From the NCBI RefSeq assembly GCF_018617385.1, contig NZ_JACSKA010000007.1, forward strand, positions 18,113 through 82,112: 64,000 bases of DNA. The letters are read 5' to 3'. The position numbers and the translations under genes are program-made. This DNA is from Exiguobacterium sp018617385. Lineage in GTDB: Bacteria; Bacillota; Bacilli; Exiguobacteriales; Exiguobacteriaceae. The notes under the pieces were generated by a model. That model saw only the letters and a list, made by a program, of their open reading frames with translations, had not been told where the DNA came from and did not search any database. Positions 18,397-27,447 of this stretch are shown here, one piece after another; position 1 is the stretch's first letter; every line of letters starts with the position of its first letter.

Positions 18397-19503
18397 TCAA
18401 AATCCGAAGACCGGGGCGGGGTCGATATGACCGGACCATTCACCCGTCTTAATCTCGAAATGTAGGTGGTTCCCACTCGAACGGCCGGTCGTGCCGCAGT
18501 ACCCGAGCGCCTGTCCAGCCTCGATTTGTTGTCCCGTCTGGACGCCGAGACGACTCAGGTGCGCATACGCTGTGATGTAGTTGTCGTGTCGGACTTGGAC
18601 GAGATTGCCGTACGGTCCGCGGTTCCCGCTATAGATGACGGTGCCGCTCTTGACCGCGTGGATCGTGTCGGACGGTGTGCAACTGAAATCGATGCCGGTG
18701 TGGTTATCCCGTTGTCCGAAGACGACGCGCCATCCGAAACGCGATGTCACGTTGAGCGGGATAGCGAGCGGGGAACGTAACCCCGACAACAGTTCTTTCG
18801 TGATGCCACCGTCGGCGACGGCGACCGGCGCAAGGTATTTCAACACCGCGTCGACGTATTCGATGTCCCCGTAACAGGCACCGTGCTGGACCGCGCTCGG
18901 ACGATGACAGCGGTAGGTGCCGGTGTGTTTCACGCGTTGGTACATCATTTGGGAGAACGAGATGGCGAGCTCTTTCGAGTAACGTCCGCCGTTCTCTTGG
19001 ACGTAATCGATGAAGCCGCCGCCGAAGTTGTAACTCTGTAGCGTGAGCTGCACGTCGCGGTTCGCCCGTTCGAAGACGGAGGCGAAATGTTCGACGCCGT
19101 AGACGATGCTCTCCTCGGGGGAGGAGATGCATCCGATGCGTCCACACTTCGATTCGCTCGCCTGCATCGGGTCGTTCCCGCGTCCGCCGCTCTCCTGCAT
19201 CATGAGCGCGAGTACGAGGTTCGTTTGTTCGGCCAGTCCGTGCTTCGTCAGTTCTGATTCGACCAAGGCTCGATATTGGAGCACCTGGTCGCTCACTTGA
19301 AGACCGCCCGCAGTGTCGAACGTGACGTCGGTCGGTAGTTCGTTCTGGACACCTGTGAGCGTGTCGAGGATTCCGACAACGAGGATGACTAGGAACAACA
19401 CGAGTGTCGCAATGCCGAGCAGGATGAGTCGCAACTTGAGCGTCGCGAGCTGCCATTTCGCTGTGATGGCGAAGCGCGCCGTCCGTTTCGCGGCCGCCCA
19501 CAT
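18397..19503 (-). CDS. bifunctional cell-wall hydrolase: CwlT-like lysozyme plus M23 endopeptidase
   Basis: 368 aa. The start codon overlaps the VirB4 stop (TGATG). One N-terminal membrane segment (LILLGIATLVLFLVILVVGIL) is followed by a CwlT/VirB1-type lysozyme domain with the catalytic Glu in MMQESGG near 103 and the SYNFGGGF motif. The C-terminal domain is an M23 metallopeptidase: NHTGIDF (His ~266, Asp ~270) and GNHLHFEI near 344-351. It makes the hole in peptidoglycan for the conjugation channel, as CwlT of ICEBs1 does. In the CwlT of ICEBs1 the peptidase is NlpC/P60; here it is M23. Confidence 0.9.
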   Translation of the reverse strand: MWAAAKRTARFAITAKWQLATLKLRLILLGIATLVLFLVILVVGILDTLTGVQNELPTDVTFDTAGGLQVSDQVLQYRALVESELTKHGLAEQTNLVLALMMQESGGRGNDPMQASESKCGRIGCISSPEESIVYGVEHFASVFERANRDVQLTLQSYNFGGGFIDYVQENGGRYSKELAISFSQMMYQRVKHTGTYRCHRPSAVQHGACYGDIEYVDAVLKYLAPVAVADGGITKELLSGLRSPLAIPLNVTSRFGWRVVFGQRDNHTGIDFSCTPSDTIHAVKSGTVIYSGNRGPYGNLVQVRHDNYITAYAHLSRLGVQTGQQIEAGQALGYCGTTGRSSGNHLHFEIKTGEWSGHIDPAPVFGF

Positions 19504-21455
19504 CAGGCACCTCCACCGAACAAGGCGAGCTCCTCGGGCGCGACGTCGACGTCAAAGATGAGGTTCTGCACGCCGGAAATGCTGAGGACGACACGCCCCG
19601 TCTCGAGCGAGGGGATGATCCGCATCTCGGAATTCGAGAGTTGGCCATCAAACACCGTCTGGATGATTGGGATGCTCTCCGCGTCCTGTTCGCCGATGAT
19701 TTTGTATTGCGTCAATTGGAAGAGCGACTTGACGTTCTCGGCATTCTCGGATTTTGATCCGGCCGGCACGAAGTCGGTGATCAGGTGCGACACGAAGAAG
19801 ATGCCGCCGAAATACTTCCGTGCCTCGCGCATACAACGTTGCAGATACAGGATGGCCGGTTGCGCGATGTCGCGCGTGTTGATCAAGTGGTGCGCCTCGT
19901 CGATGACGATGAGATACTTGCATGCCTCTTCGGTCCGAAGCACGCCTTGGTTATAGGCTTTCAGTTGACTCGAACCGTTGGCGATCATCCCGTCCCACAG
20001 CATGTTCATGAGCGAGAACACCTGCGCCTGGAACACCTCGTCTCGCAGGCTCGTCAGGTTTCTTAGCGGGAACGACACGATGAGCTCCTCGTCGAATCGG
20101 TCGATCGAGGAGTGCCCGTCGAAGATGTTGCCGTAGTTATGGACGAGGTTCGTGACGGCGAGCTCGATGTTCTCGAGACGTCGCACCCGGTTCGGGCTAA
20201 TCGCTTCCTTGATCGAGGTGCGTGTGTCGTCCGTGTAGAGCTCGCGACGCACGAGTTTCAAGAAGTCGGAGAACGTCGGGTACCGGTTCGCCAGGTGAGT
20301 CGTGATCGGCAGTTCACCCTGCTCGTCCCAGAGTCCGTGCCGGACGTACAGGTCCCGAAGCAGGATCTCGAACTCGTTCGTCTCTTCCTGCGTCGCCGCC
20401 GGGTTGATGTAGTGATAGAACACGGCCATCTTTGACAAGTGCTGCATGAATGACAGCGACTCGTTGGCGCTGCCGTCGTTGTTAGTCACCGTCTTATAGA
20501 CATGGAGCGGGTTGATGAGACCGGCCGACCCGTCGAGCGCGATCTCTTTCCCGCCGAGCTGACGCACGAGGTCGGAAAACTCGCCCGTGACGTCGAGGAT
20601 GCGGATTTTGTTGCCCTTAATCGCCTGGTCGAGCACAGTCTTCTTGAGGAGTGTCGATTTCCCGGATCCCATCTTGCCGATCATGAGCGCGTTGTAGAAC
20701 TTTCGCTGTTTGTCCTTATGAAACAGGTCGAAGATGACGCTGCCGTTCGTGTCGGTCGTCCCGTAATACGTCCCGGTCGCGTCCTGGAGCGACGTGAAGT
20801 GGAACGGATAGCCACCGGCGATGGAGAGGGACGGGATCTCTTTCCCACGGCGCCGGTTCGGAAGCTTTTGTTGTTGGTCGTAGCTCGTGAAGAGGCTCTG
20901 CCACTCCCATTCCTGTTCGTTCAGGAAAATCGTCGAGCGGAAGTTCCGGGCCTCGAGTTCTTCCATCACTTCCTGTACTTTCACCTCGAGCGCGTCGAGC
21001 GTCTTCGCCTTCACATAGAGGCGGAGATGCAGATACTTCATCGTCTCGCCCTGGGTGATCTGTTCGTAGAGCTCATTCAGTTCCTTATATGTCTCCCGGG
21101 CATCGATGCGGTCGATGTTGTCCTTCGCGTTCTCGAAGCGCGTGTTCTGTTCGGACATCGACTTGTTGATGGTCTGGATGATCTCGCGCTTGTCGGCCGT
21201 CCCGATGTCGAGCGTCGTCAAAACGCCCGGCATGTTCAGAATCGGTTCGAGCCAGTAGTCGTAGACGAGCGACTGATATTTATAGACATGGAGGCACGAC
21301 AGGTAGCCGTCCCCGAGCCGGACGAAGTTGGCCTCAAACCGGATGCCGCCCTGCGGCTGGATCTTGGCGATGACGTCGGGATTATAGCCTTTTTCGATCT
21401 TGACGGTCTCCGGGTCCTGTTGTTTGGATAACTTGTCACGCAGGCGCTGCCACAT
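19503..21455 (-). CDS. VirB4-family T4SS ATPase
   Basis: 650 aa from the ATG at 21455, with AGGAG eight bases upstream; an in-frame GTG at 21464 overlaps that ribosome binding site. Walker A GKMGSGKST lies near 259-267 and Walker B YLIVIDEAHH near 511-520, with the RCMREARKYFGGIFFVSH and QLTQYKII features of the TraC/TrsE/VirB4 family. It is the cytoplasmic energiser of pilus/channel assembly and substrate transfer. Length is normal for Gram-positive VirB4. The 206-aa gene upstream may represent the family's separate N-terminal module. Confidence 0.92.
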   Translation of the reverse strand: MWQRLRDKLSKQQDPETVKIEKGYNPDVIAKIQPQGGIRFEANFVRLGDGYLSCLHVYKYQSLVYDYWLEPILNMPGVLTTLDIGTADKREIIQTINKSMSEQNTRFENAKDNIDRIDARETYKELNELYEQITQGETMKYLHLRLYVKAKTLDALEVKVQEVMEELEARNFRSTIFLNEQEWEWQSLFTSYDQQQKLPNRRRGKEIPSLSIAGGYPFHFTSLQDATGTYYGTTDTNGSVIFDLFHKDKQRKFYNALMIGKMGSGKSTLLKKTVLDQAIKGNKIRILDVTGEFSDLVRQLGGKEIALDGSAGLINPLHVYKTVTNNDGSANESLSFMQHLSKMAVFYHYINPAATQEETNEFEILLRDLYVRHGLWDEQGELPITTHLANRYPTFSDFLKLVRRELYTDDTRTSIKEAISPNRVRRLENIELAVTNLVHNYGNIFDGHSSIDRFDEELIVSFPLRNLTSLRDEVFQAQVFSLMNMLWDGMIANGSSQLKAYNQGVLRTEEACKYLIVIDEAHHLINTRDIAQPAILYLQRCMREARKYFGGIFFVSHLITDFVPAGSKSENAENVKSLFQLTQYKIIGEQDAESIPIIQTVFDGQLSNSEMRIIPSLETGRVVLSISGVQNLIFDVDVAPEELALFGGGA

Positions 21456-21472
21456 GCGCGTCACTCCTTTCT

Positions 21473-22093
21473 TCAGGCGTCGAGTTGCGGTTTCGTGTTC
21501 GGGTTGTTCAGTTGATAGAGCACATGAACCTTCTGGTCGAGCGTCAGCTCGCGCATCGGATTCGAGCGGCGGAGCAGTTTATAGAGGTGTGTCTTCCGTT
21601 CGCGTAGCGTCCGCTCGTCGTCGGCATAAAAAAAGAGGAGATAATCGCGATTGGTGCGATGCTCCTCGAGGTATTCGAGCTCCTGCTTTTTCTTCAACAA
21701 GAAGGGCAGGTAGGCCGGTGTCTGATTTTGTCGAATCTGTCGCTCGATGCTGATCTTCTGCCGCTCGAGACTGAGTGGCGTGTTCAGTGGCACGACCTTG
21801 AGCGGGTGCGTGTACGCCTGCAGGAGATAGGCGAGGGAGAACACGTCATGGTCTTTTTCCTCCTCGTTCAGTGAATAGATGTCCTTCGAGGTGAGCTGGA
21901 CCATGTCGAGATAGGTCCCGTCGCGCATCTCGAACGACTCGGTACCGGTGATGTCGACGACCGGCATCAGTTGGGCGACCGTCGGTTTGACGACGACCTT
22001 GTCTTTGACCTTCCGTTTCTCGACCACGTCCTGTTCGTCGAGCCAGGTGCCCGTAGGTCTCGGTCCCTGTAGCGTGTCTTCGATGAACGCCAT
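21473..22093 (-). CDS. TrsD-like conjugation protein (candidate)
   Basis: 206 aa from the ATG at 22093, supported by AAGGACGTGAG upstream; a longer frame to 22171 lacks a site. It is soluble, with a central SFEMRDGTYLDMVQLTSKDIYSL segment like the N-terminal module of VirB4-type ATPases, and a Lys/Glu/Arg-rich helical second half. It sits between VirB3-like and VirB4 genes in the order seen in pSK41-type tra regions (TrsC, TrsD, TrsE). The name is by position and size. It probably belongs to the ATPase complex. Confidence 0.6.
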   Translation of the reverse strand: MAFIEDTLQGPRPTGTWLDEQDVVEKRKVKDKVVVKPTVAQLMPVVDITGTESFEMRDGTYLDMVQLTSKDIYSLNEEEKDHDVFSLAYLLQAYTHPLKVVPLNTPLSLERQKISIERQIRQNQTPAYLPFLLKKKQELEYLEEHRTNRDYLLFFYADDERTLRERKTHLYKLLRRSNPMRELTLDQKVHVLYQLNNPNTKPQLDA

Positions 22094-22094
22094 C

Positions 22095-22394
22095 TCACTC
22101 ACGTCCTTTCGTGTGCGCGTCGAGCGCGAGATAGGTGTCTTTCCGTTTGATGAGCGCGTAGTAGAGCGCATGGACCATCCGCTTCTGCGGGTTCGTCGCC
22201 GGTCTGAGCACCATGAATAGACCGAAGACGACGAGGAAGACCGTGAACGGGATGTGCAGCACCGACGGGATGAACGGGAGCGTCACGAGCCGGAGCACGA
22301 TGAGCCCGACGAGGAACAGGAAGTCGTGCAGATAGAGCATCTTGTTGATCTTCAGTTCGGTCGTGACCTCGTTCGGGATCCGGTATTTGCGCAT
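22095..22394 (-). CDS. DUF5592/TrsC-like (VirB3-like) membrane protein
   Basis: 99 aa; AGGAG lies nine bases before the ATG. MRKYRIPNEVTTELKINKMLYLHDFLFL matches the start of the DUF5592 family found next to VirB4 genes of Gram-positive plasmids. Two membrane segments (about 23-40 and 44-65) with a short turn give the VirB3 hairpin topology. It is likely a small inner-membrane part of the T4SS that docks VirB4. Confidence 0.75.
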   Translation of the reverse strand: MRKYRIPNEVTTELKINKMLYLHDFLFLVGLIVLRLVTLPFIPSVLHIPFTVFLVVFGLFMVLRPATNPQKRMVHALYYALIKRKDTYLALDAHTKGRE

Positions 22395-22400
22395 GGGTCA

Positions 22401-24362
22401 TCACTCCTTTTTCTTCATGTTGTCAGGTTTCGGTGGCGAGGTCGGATAGATCCGTCGCGACTCTTCCTGGTGCCGGCTGTGACGGTGCGTCTGATTTTCA
22501 CGCACCTGTTCGATGACCTCGGTCTCGACGTCGAGCGCGGTCTCCTGATGGATGGTCCGGCGGGCGCGTTCTTGGCGTTTCTCTGTTGTCGTATCACTCG
22601 AGTCTGTCGCAGATGCCGAAGACGAGGATGAATCGTTTAAATGTGTTGCCTCATGAGTTGTCGGTGACGTCCCGTCGTTTCGGGCTAGAGATTCATTGTG
22701 ACGATTGTTTGATCCGGATGTGGTATCGATAGATCCAGTGACCGGTTCAAGAGTCGACGAAGCCGGGATTGGAGAATGCCCAGAGCTCGACTGATCGTGA
22801 ATCGATTCCGGTCTTTGCGTCTCCGATAATATTGTTTGATGGTCGGACCCACGTTCGGCATTTGATTCAGGGTTCGTCGCATGGATTGATTCGGGAGACG
22901 TGCGACCCAACGTTTCTTTGACATGTGGAGAACTGTGCGCTTCCGGTTCTGATTCTTGACCACTGATTGGTTGCGCAACGTCCTTCGGATTTGTCGGTTT
23001 CTCTTTGTCGGTCTGCGTGCGACTTGCAGTTTGGTTCTCCTGAGCGACACCATCTGGATCGGTTTGTCTCTCAGTGTCCATCCGCTGTGAAGCTTGGTCC
23101 GCTGCACTAAGTGTTGAACCGTTATGCGGCATGGCATTTGAATCCATCCGCGTCGTCGCGGCCTCATGGAGTGAGGGCATCTTTGGTGCGCCTTGTGCGG
23201 CACGCGCGACCTTTGAGACCGCGTGGGCACCGGCCGAGGTCACACCTTTCCCGGCGGCATAGGCGCCGATCGCGACACCCCATCCTCGTTTGAGCCCGGC
23301 ATCAATCCCGAACAGTCGCTCGACCATGTTCGGTCCGTCAATCAACGCGACCGAGAAGGCGATAAGGGCGATCAGATAAGCGAATCCATCCAACGTCTCC
23401 GCAAGATAGGCGGTCCCGATCGTGTACAGCTTGATGGAGACGAAGATCAGGATGATCACGAGGAACGTGTTCAAAATGCTCTGGATGACCTTCTTCGTCT
23501 TTTGACCACTGTGCAGGTCGGCCGGTGCGACGAGAATCGCGAGGACATAGTTGAAGGCAAGTTCGAACGAGAGACGCGCCAGTTTATAAGCGATCGAGAA
23601 CAGCGTGAAGCCCATGATTCCGAGTGTCACGAAGATGGTCAACCAGTTCGGTTGATAGCGGTAGTAATACTGGTTGTTCCATTCGACGCCACTTTGATCG
23701 AGTTTACCGAGACTTGTCTCTTTTCCGTTCCATAGAATATAGGACTCGGCCAATTTGTTTCCGGTTGCTGATAAGTCATAGTTGTTCTTGTCGAAAATCT
23801 CATTAATTCGGATATTATCAATCAACTCAGTCGGAATGGCATTTAATGATTCGCCTGTATTAGCATCAAAATTCTTCGAATCGTGCTCAATCAAATCATG
23901 TACATTCCGCTTTAAGATACTCTCAGATAATGAGGCTTCTCCGTCGTAAAGCGAGTCTGTTCCGATTTCTACGATTGCCTCATCAGAGAACTCCTGAATT
24001 CGGCTCATAGTTGGTGAAAGTAAACCTAAAATCAATAGCGTGATGAACAGGTTGATCAAAAAACTCTCACGTTCAAATTTCTTTTGGAAAATCAACAAGT
24101 ACCCAGTGAACAAGAAACTTCCTGCTAAAAGAACATACAAAAAAGGTTGAATCGTAAGAACGAATTCAACCACTTGTTCATTATTGAAGAATGTATTGGT
24201 TAATAGGATTTGATTCGTGATTGATTCAAGGCCGTCAATCAAGACTGATAGTCCTCTGACAAGAATCCATCCCATTGAGCGCAGTGCGTCATTGACCATA
24301 CTACTTATTTGGAGTACATCTTCGTATTCCTGTAATTTGGTGATTAAATCGGAATCAGCCAT
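22401..24362 (-). CDS. VirB6-like multi-pass conjugation channel protein with long hydrophilic tail
   Basis: 653 aa; GGGGGTC lies upstream of the ATG. About eight hydrophobic segments fill the first ~370 residues, including FVLTIQPFLYVLLAGSFLF and FAYLIALIAFSVALIDG. The C-terminal ~270 residues are hydrophilic, rich in Ser, Thr, Gln, Asn and Glu, with little predicted structure. It resembles the pLS20_p028-type or TrsL/VirB6-like membrane proteins of Gram-positive conjugation systems, which form the channel. The tail is low-complexity and probably evolves fast. Confidence 0.8.
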   Translation of the reverse strand: MADSDLITKLQEYEDVLQISSMVNDALRSMGWILVRGLSVLIDGLESITNQILLTNTFFNNEQVVEFVLTIQPFLYVLLAGSFLFTGYLLIFQKKFERESFLINLFITLLILGLLSPTMSRIQEFSDEAIVEIGTDSLYDGEASLSESILKRNVHDLIEHDSKNFDANTGESLNAIPTELIDNIRINEIFDKNNYDLSATGNKLAESYILWNGKETSLGKLDQSGVEWNNQYYYRYQPNWLTIFVTLGIMGFTLFSIAYKLARLSFELAFNYVLAILVAPADLHSGQKTKKVIQSILNTFLVIILIFVSIKLYTIGTAYLAETLDGFAYLIALIAFSVALIDGPNMVERLFGIDAGLKRGWGVAIGAYAAGKGVTSAGAHAVSKVARAAQGAPKMPSLHEAATTRMDSNAMPHNGSTLSAADQASQRMDTERQTDPDGVAQENQTASRTQTDKEKPTNPKDVAQPISGQESEPEAHSSPHVKETLGRTSPESIHATNPESNAERGSDHQTILSETQRPESIHDQSSSGHSPIPASSTLEPVTGSIDTTSGSNNRHNESLARNDGTSPTTHEATHLNDSSSSSASATDSSDTTTEKRQERARRTIHQETALDVETEVIEQVRENQTHRHSRHQEESRRIYPTSPPKPDNMKKKE

Positions 24363-24377
24363 TGAAAGACCCCCAAT

Positions 24378-24794
24378 CTACTGAGTCCTAGTAAAGAAGT
24401 CTGCTAACTGTTGTTCGTAATTATCCGCCGTCAACATTCCAACATTGATTTCATCTGTGACGTTTCCATCTTGAATCGAGTATAGAACGGCACCTTTTAG
24501 TTCGTCAGTGTATTCAAAGTTACCACGATCGACAAGTTCCTCGCCATCTGGCTGAAACGTATTATAGAGCGTGACTTGTTGACTCTCTTCGTTCGCTACC
24601 TCTTTTACGAATTCAACGAACTCTTCGAATTCACCATCTTCTTCTTTTACAATCAGCAAATAATCATCCTCTTCGGCTGTCATGACCTTCTCAACGTGTT
24701 CAATATCACGTTGAACCAAAGACTCATTGGAATTTGAGCAAGCTCCAAGTAAAAACAAGCTGATTCCTAAAGTACCCGCAAGTAGTTTCCTCAT
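24378..24794 (-). CDS. lipoprotein of the conjugation module
   Basis: 138 aa with AGGGG before the ATG. A type II signal peptide ends in lipobox LLGAC at Cys19. The mature part is acidic, with VEKVMTAEEDDYLLIVKEEDGEFEEFVEFVKE resembling one beta-alpha unit of a thioredoxin-like fold but with no CxxC. It is anchored to the outer face of the membrane. Its codon use is more AT-rich than its neighbours. Function unknown; possibly surface or entry exclusion, or channel support. Confidence 0.75.
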   Translation of the reverse strand: MRKLLAGTLGISLFLLGACSNSNESLVQRDIEHVEKVMTAEEDDYLLIVKEEDGEFEEFVEFVKEVANEESQQVTLYNTFQPDGEELVDRGNFEYTDELKGAVLYSIQDGNVTDEINVGMLTADNYEQQLADFFTRTQ

Positions 24795-24810
24795 AACGTT
24801 TACCCCTCCG

Positions 24811-25053
24811 TCAGACGATTTTCCCCTTCAATAGATCCGCGACTTTTAAGTTGACGCGGAAGTCGAACTTATCTATTAGTGTAACAGTTTTCGGGGTGTC
24901 TGAGGTGTCGTCCTGATAGACGGTCAGAAAGCCATCAGTAGTTTGGATATTGAGCACGTCGCCCCGTTCGAGGCGGACGCGCTGCGTTTCGATAATCCTC
25001 GCGACGACGCGCAATTCGTTCTGGATTCGCTTCTCTCTCGCACTCTCGGCCAT
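24811..25053 (-). CDS. small protein between VirD4 and lipoprotein genes
   Basis: 80 aa; GGAGG lies upstream of the ATG. A charged N-terminal helix is followed by a small beta-rich domain (RGDVLNIQTTDGFLTVYQDD ... TVTLIDKFDFRVNLKV). No membrane segment. I do not recognise it. Its tight position between T4SS genes argues it is a conjugation component. Confidence 0.65.
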   Translation of the reverse strand: MAESAREKRIQNELRVVARIIETQRVRLERGDVLNIQTTDGFLTVYQDDTSDTPKTVTLIDKFDFRVNLKVADLLKGKIV

Positions 25054-25069
25054 GGGTTCGGCCTCCTCT

Positions 25070-27433
25070 CTACGGTGTACCTTGCTTCAGTTTCTCGAGT
25101 CGCTTCGCGATCATCGTGCTCAAAAAGCTCTTCTGGCTGTCGGTGACGTCGTAAACTCCTAGGTTCAGGTTCGTCTCGAACTCAGGGAGGGACATCCCGC
25201 CGATGTCATGTCCTTCGAACATCGAACGAAGGATGCTGTCCTGCAGCACGTCACGTACCGTCAAGGACGTGTCTTCCTGATTCGATGGCGCGTTGCTATC
25301 CGTTTCGTCTTCTTGCTTCGCGAAACGGACACGGATTTGCTCGAAGTCGAGACCGGCGTGACGGCAGGGGATGTCGATATCATGCAGGGAGCGGTCCGTG
25401 TCGAAGTCGTCCGCCAGGTATTCGTAGCGGTACTTCATCGATGTCTTGCCGCTTAGGAAGATCGGATACGATTGGATACGTCGTTTCTTCATGTCCTGAC
25501 GCTTGATGACACGGATGATGAGCATCTCACCTTCTTTAAGTCCCATGACCTCGGTCGCCGTCATGAGCCGACGGCCGTCCACGTTCTCCGTCTTCGATTT
25601 CTTGAGCGAAAACGTCTGACCGGACCTGGATTTCGTGACGATGGTCGCCTCACCGAGCTTCTTCGAGATCAGTTCGGCGGTCGATTCGTCTGCGGTCAAC
25701 AGATAGTGCGTGTTCCCGCAGTTGCCGTCGATCGTCTTCCAGTCCTCTCCGTACAGGTTCTCGAGTTGGGAATAGGCTTGGATGACAAGATTGAAGCGCA
25801 TGTTCCGGCCGAGACAGACCGTGATGATGTTGGCCATGCCCTCGATCGGAGGCATGTTCCCGAACTCATCGAGAAGGAAGACGACCTGACGCTCGCATTT
25901 GCCCTGTTTCGTCTGTGAGGCGACACGCGCGAGCGCGGTGTACACCTGTTTGATGTAGAGCGACGCGATGACGTTGAATGTCGGGTCATAGTCTGGGACG
26001 ATGAGGAACACCGCCACGGGACGGAGCTGATGCATCACCTCACGGATCTGTATCGTCCCGTCGATGGAGTAGCGGAACCGTCCACTATCTTCGTCATGCG
26101 CTTCCAGCTGGATCGTCGAAGTGCTTGAGTCGGTTGAGATCTGAACGACGTCCCCAATTTGGAGTGGTGACGTATGGTATACGATGAAGCTGCCGTCGTC
26201 GTCCGTCGTGAGCGCATGGGGCGTCCCATCGGGGAATCTGAACGTGAGCCGTGTCAGTGGCTCCGCGCGTCCACTGATCCAACGGTTGAATCCGATGCGT
26301 CGCATGTCGAGCGAGTTCATCGACGTCAGCTTTCCGGTCCCGTTTAATGTGAAGATGCCGAGCTTCGCATTCGTATTGGCCAGGATACTCGCCCGTGTCT
26401 GGCCACCCGAGAAGTGGAGCGTCGCGAACTGGAGCCGGGCCGGATGGTTCTCCGGGAACCGCTGAAAGAACTCGTCGAGTGCCGAAATCTCCTGCCCTTG
26501 TCGTGTAATCACCGTCCGTGACCCTAAGTCTGAGAGCATGAGCGCGACGTTGTACATGTTGATCTTCTCCGGCGTGTCCTTCGCCTCCTCACAGAGGCCG
26601 AGGATGAGCGCCGTACATAGGTCAATCGACGAGTTGGCCCAGAACGGGTCCCGTGCCTTCGGGTCATGGTACAACATGAACGCGACCGAGCGTGCATACT
26701 GTTGGGCGAGCGAGTAGTTCTCTTCTAAAAATGCGTCAATCGTCAGTTGCAGCAGGTTGTACGACATCGATTGGAGCGGATTCATCAGGTTCAACACCTC
26801 GACCTGATAGCCGCGTTGCTCGAGCGTCTCCTTCGAGGCGGCGAAGAGCTCACCTTTCGGGTCGTTGATGATCAGGCTAGCTTGGTCACGTGCCCGGCTG
26901 TATAGGTCGATCGTCGAGAACACGAACGTCTCGCCCTTCCCGGATCGGGTTGTGCCGATGATCAGGTTGTTGACGGGCGAATCATCGATGAACAGCTCGT
27001 TCTTGACCCGTCCGACGGGGACACCGCCTAATCCGTCATACCGTTTCTTCCGATCCGGAACGCGGCGGTACTGTTGCTTCAATTCATCGAATGAGGTGAA
27101 GCGGGCGCTCCCTTTCTGATTCTTCCGAAGATCCCGGAAGTTCAGCCATACCTTGCCGAACACGACCAATCCGATAAACAGACTGAACGTGATCAGTCCA
27201 ATCAAGACGGTCGAAGAGGGAAGTCTCACCTCCAAGAACAAGGAGGGTGAGAGCGTCGGAATCGTCGCTCCGGCCAACAGCCCGTCTTGTACAATCGGGG
27301 TCATGATTTGTCGAATGATGTTGTAGACCCCATTCAACAGATAAAAAATCCCGGACGGCACCACCAACAGACAGAACAGGGCGGGGAAAATCAGACGTAT
27401 CGGGAATCGTGGTGACAGAGACTGAATTCTCAA
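25070..27433 (-). CDS. VirD4/TraG-type coupling protein
   Basis: 787 aa from a TTG start; AGGTGAAA lies just upstream. Two N-terminal membrane segments (about 12-32 and 74-94) are followed by the FtsK/TraG motor: Walker A GTTRSGKGE near 159-167, INDPKGELF, Walker B FLLDEFGNMP near 517-526, IQAYSQLENLYG. The coupling protein recruits the relaxosome to the channel. An extra ~95-residue beta-rich segment (about 375-465, with ALTTDDDGSFIVYHTS) interrupts the motor core, as in several Gram-positive VirD4 proteins. The C-terminal ~100 residues are acidic. Confidence 0.92.
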   Translation of the reverse strand: MRIQSLSPRFPIRLIFPALFCLLVVPSGIFYLLNGVYNIIRQIMTPIVQDGLLAGATIPTLSPSLFLEVRLPSSTVLIGLITFSLFIGLVVFGKVWLNFRDLRKNQKGSARFTSFDELKQQYRRVPDRKKRYDGLGGVPVGRVKNELFIDDSPVNNLIIGTTRSGKGETFVFSTIDLYSRARDQASLIINDPKGELFAASKETLEQRGYQVEVLNLMNPLQSMSYNLLQLTIDAFLEENYSLAQQYARSVAFMLYHDPKARDPFWANSSIDLCTALILGLCEEAKDTPEKINMYNVALMLSDLGSRTVITRQGQEISALDEFFQRFPENHPARLQFATLHFSGGQTRASILANTNAKLGIFTLNGTGKLTSMNSLDMRRIGFNRWISGRAEPLTRLTFRFPDGTPHALTTDDDGSFIVYHTSPLQIGDVVQISTDSSTSTIQLEAHDEDSGRFRYSIDGTIQIREVMHQLRPVAVFLIVPDYDPTFNVIASLYIKQVYTALARVASQTKQGKCERQVVFLLDEFGNMPPIEGMANIITVCLGRNMRFNLVIQAYSQLENLYGEDWKTIDGNCGNTHYLLTADESTAELISKKLGEATIVTKSRSGQTFSLKKSKTENVDGRRLMTATEVMGLKEGEMLIIRVIKRQDMKKRRIQSYPIFLSGKTSMKYRYEYLADDFDTDRSLHDIDIPCRHAGLDFEQIRVRFAKQEDETDSNAPSNQEDTSLTVRDVLQDSILRSMFEGHDIGGMSLPEFETNLNLGVYDVTDSQKSFLSTMIAKRLEKLKQGTP

Positions 27434-27447
27434 TTATTTCACCTACC

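Noticed and set aside
15484..22631. Many long plus-strand frames across the conjugation block
   Set aside because: They mirror the GC-rich minus-strand genes, have skewed Arg/Asp/Val/Leu composition and no ribosome binding sites; the minus-strand products have clear T4SS motifs.
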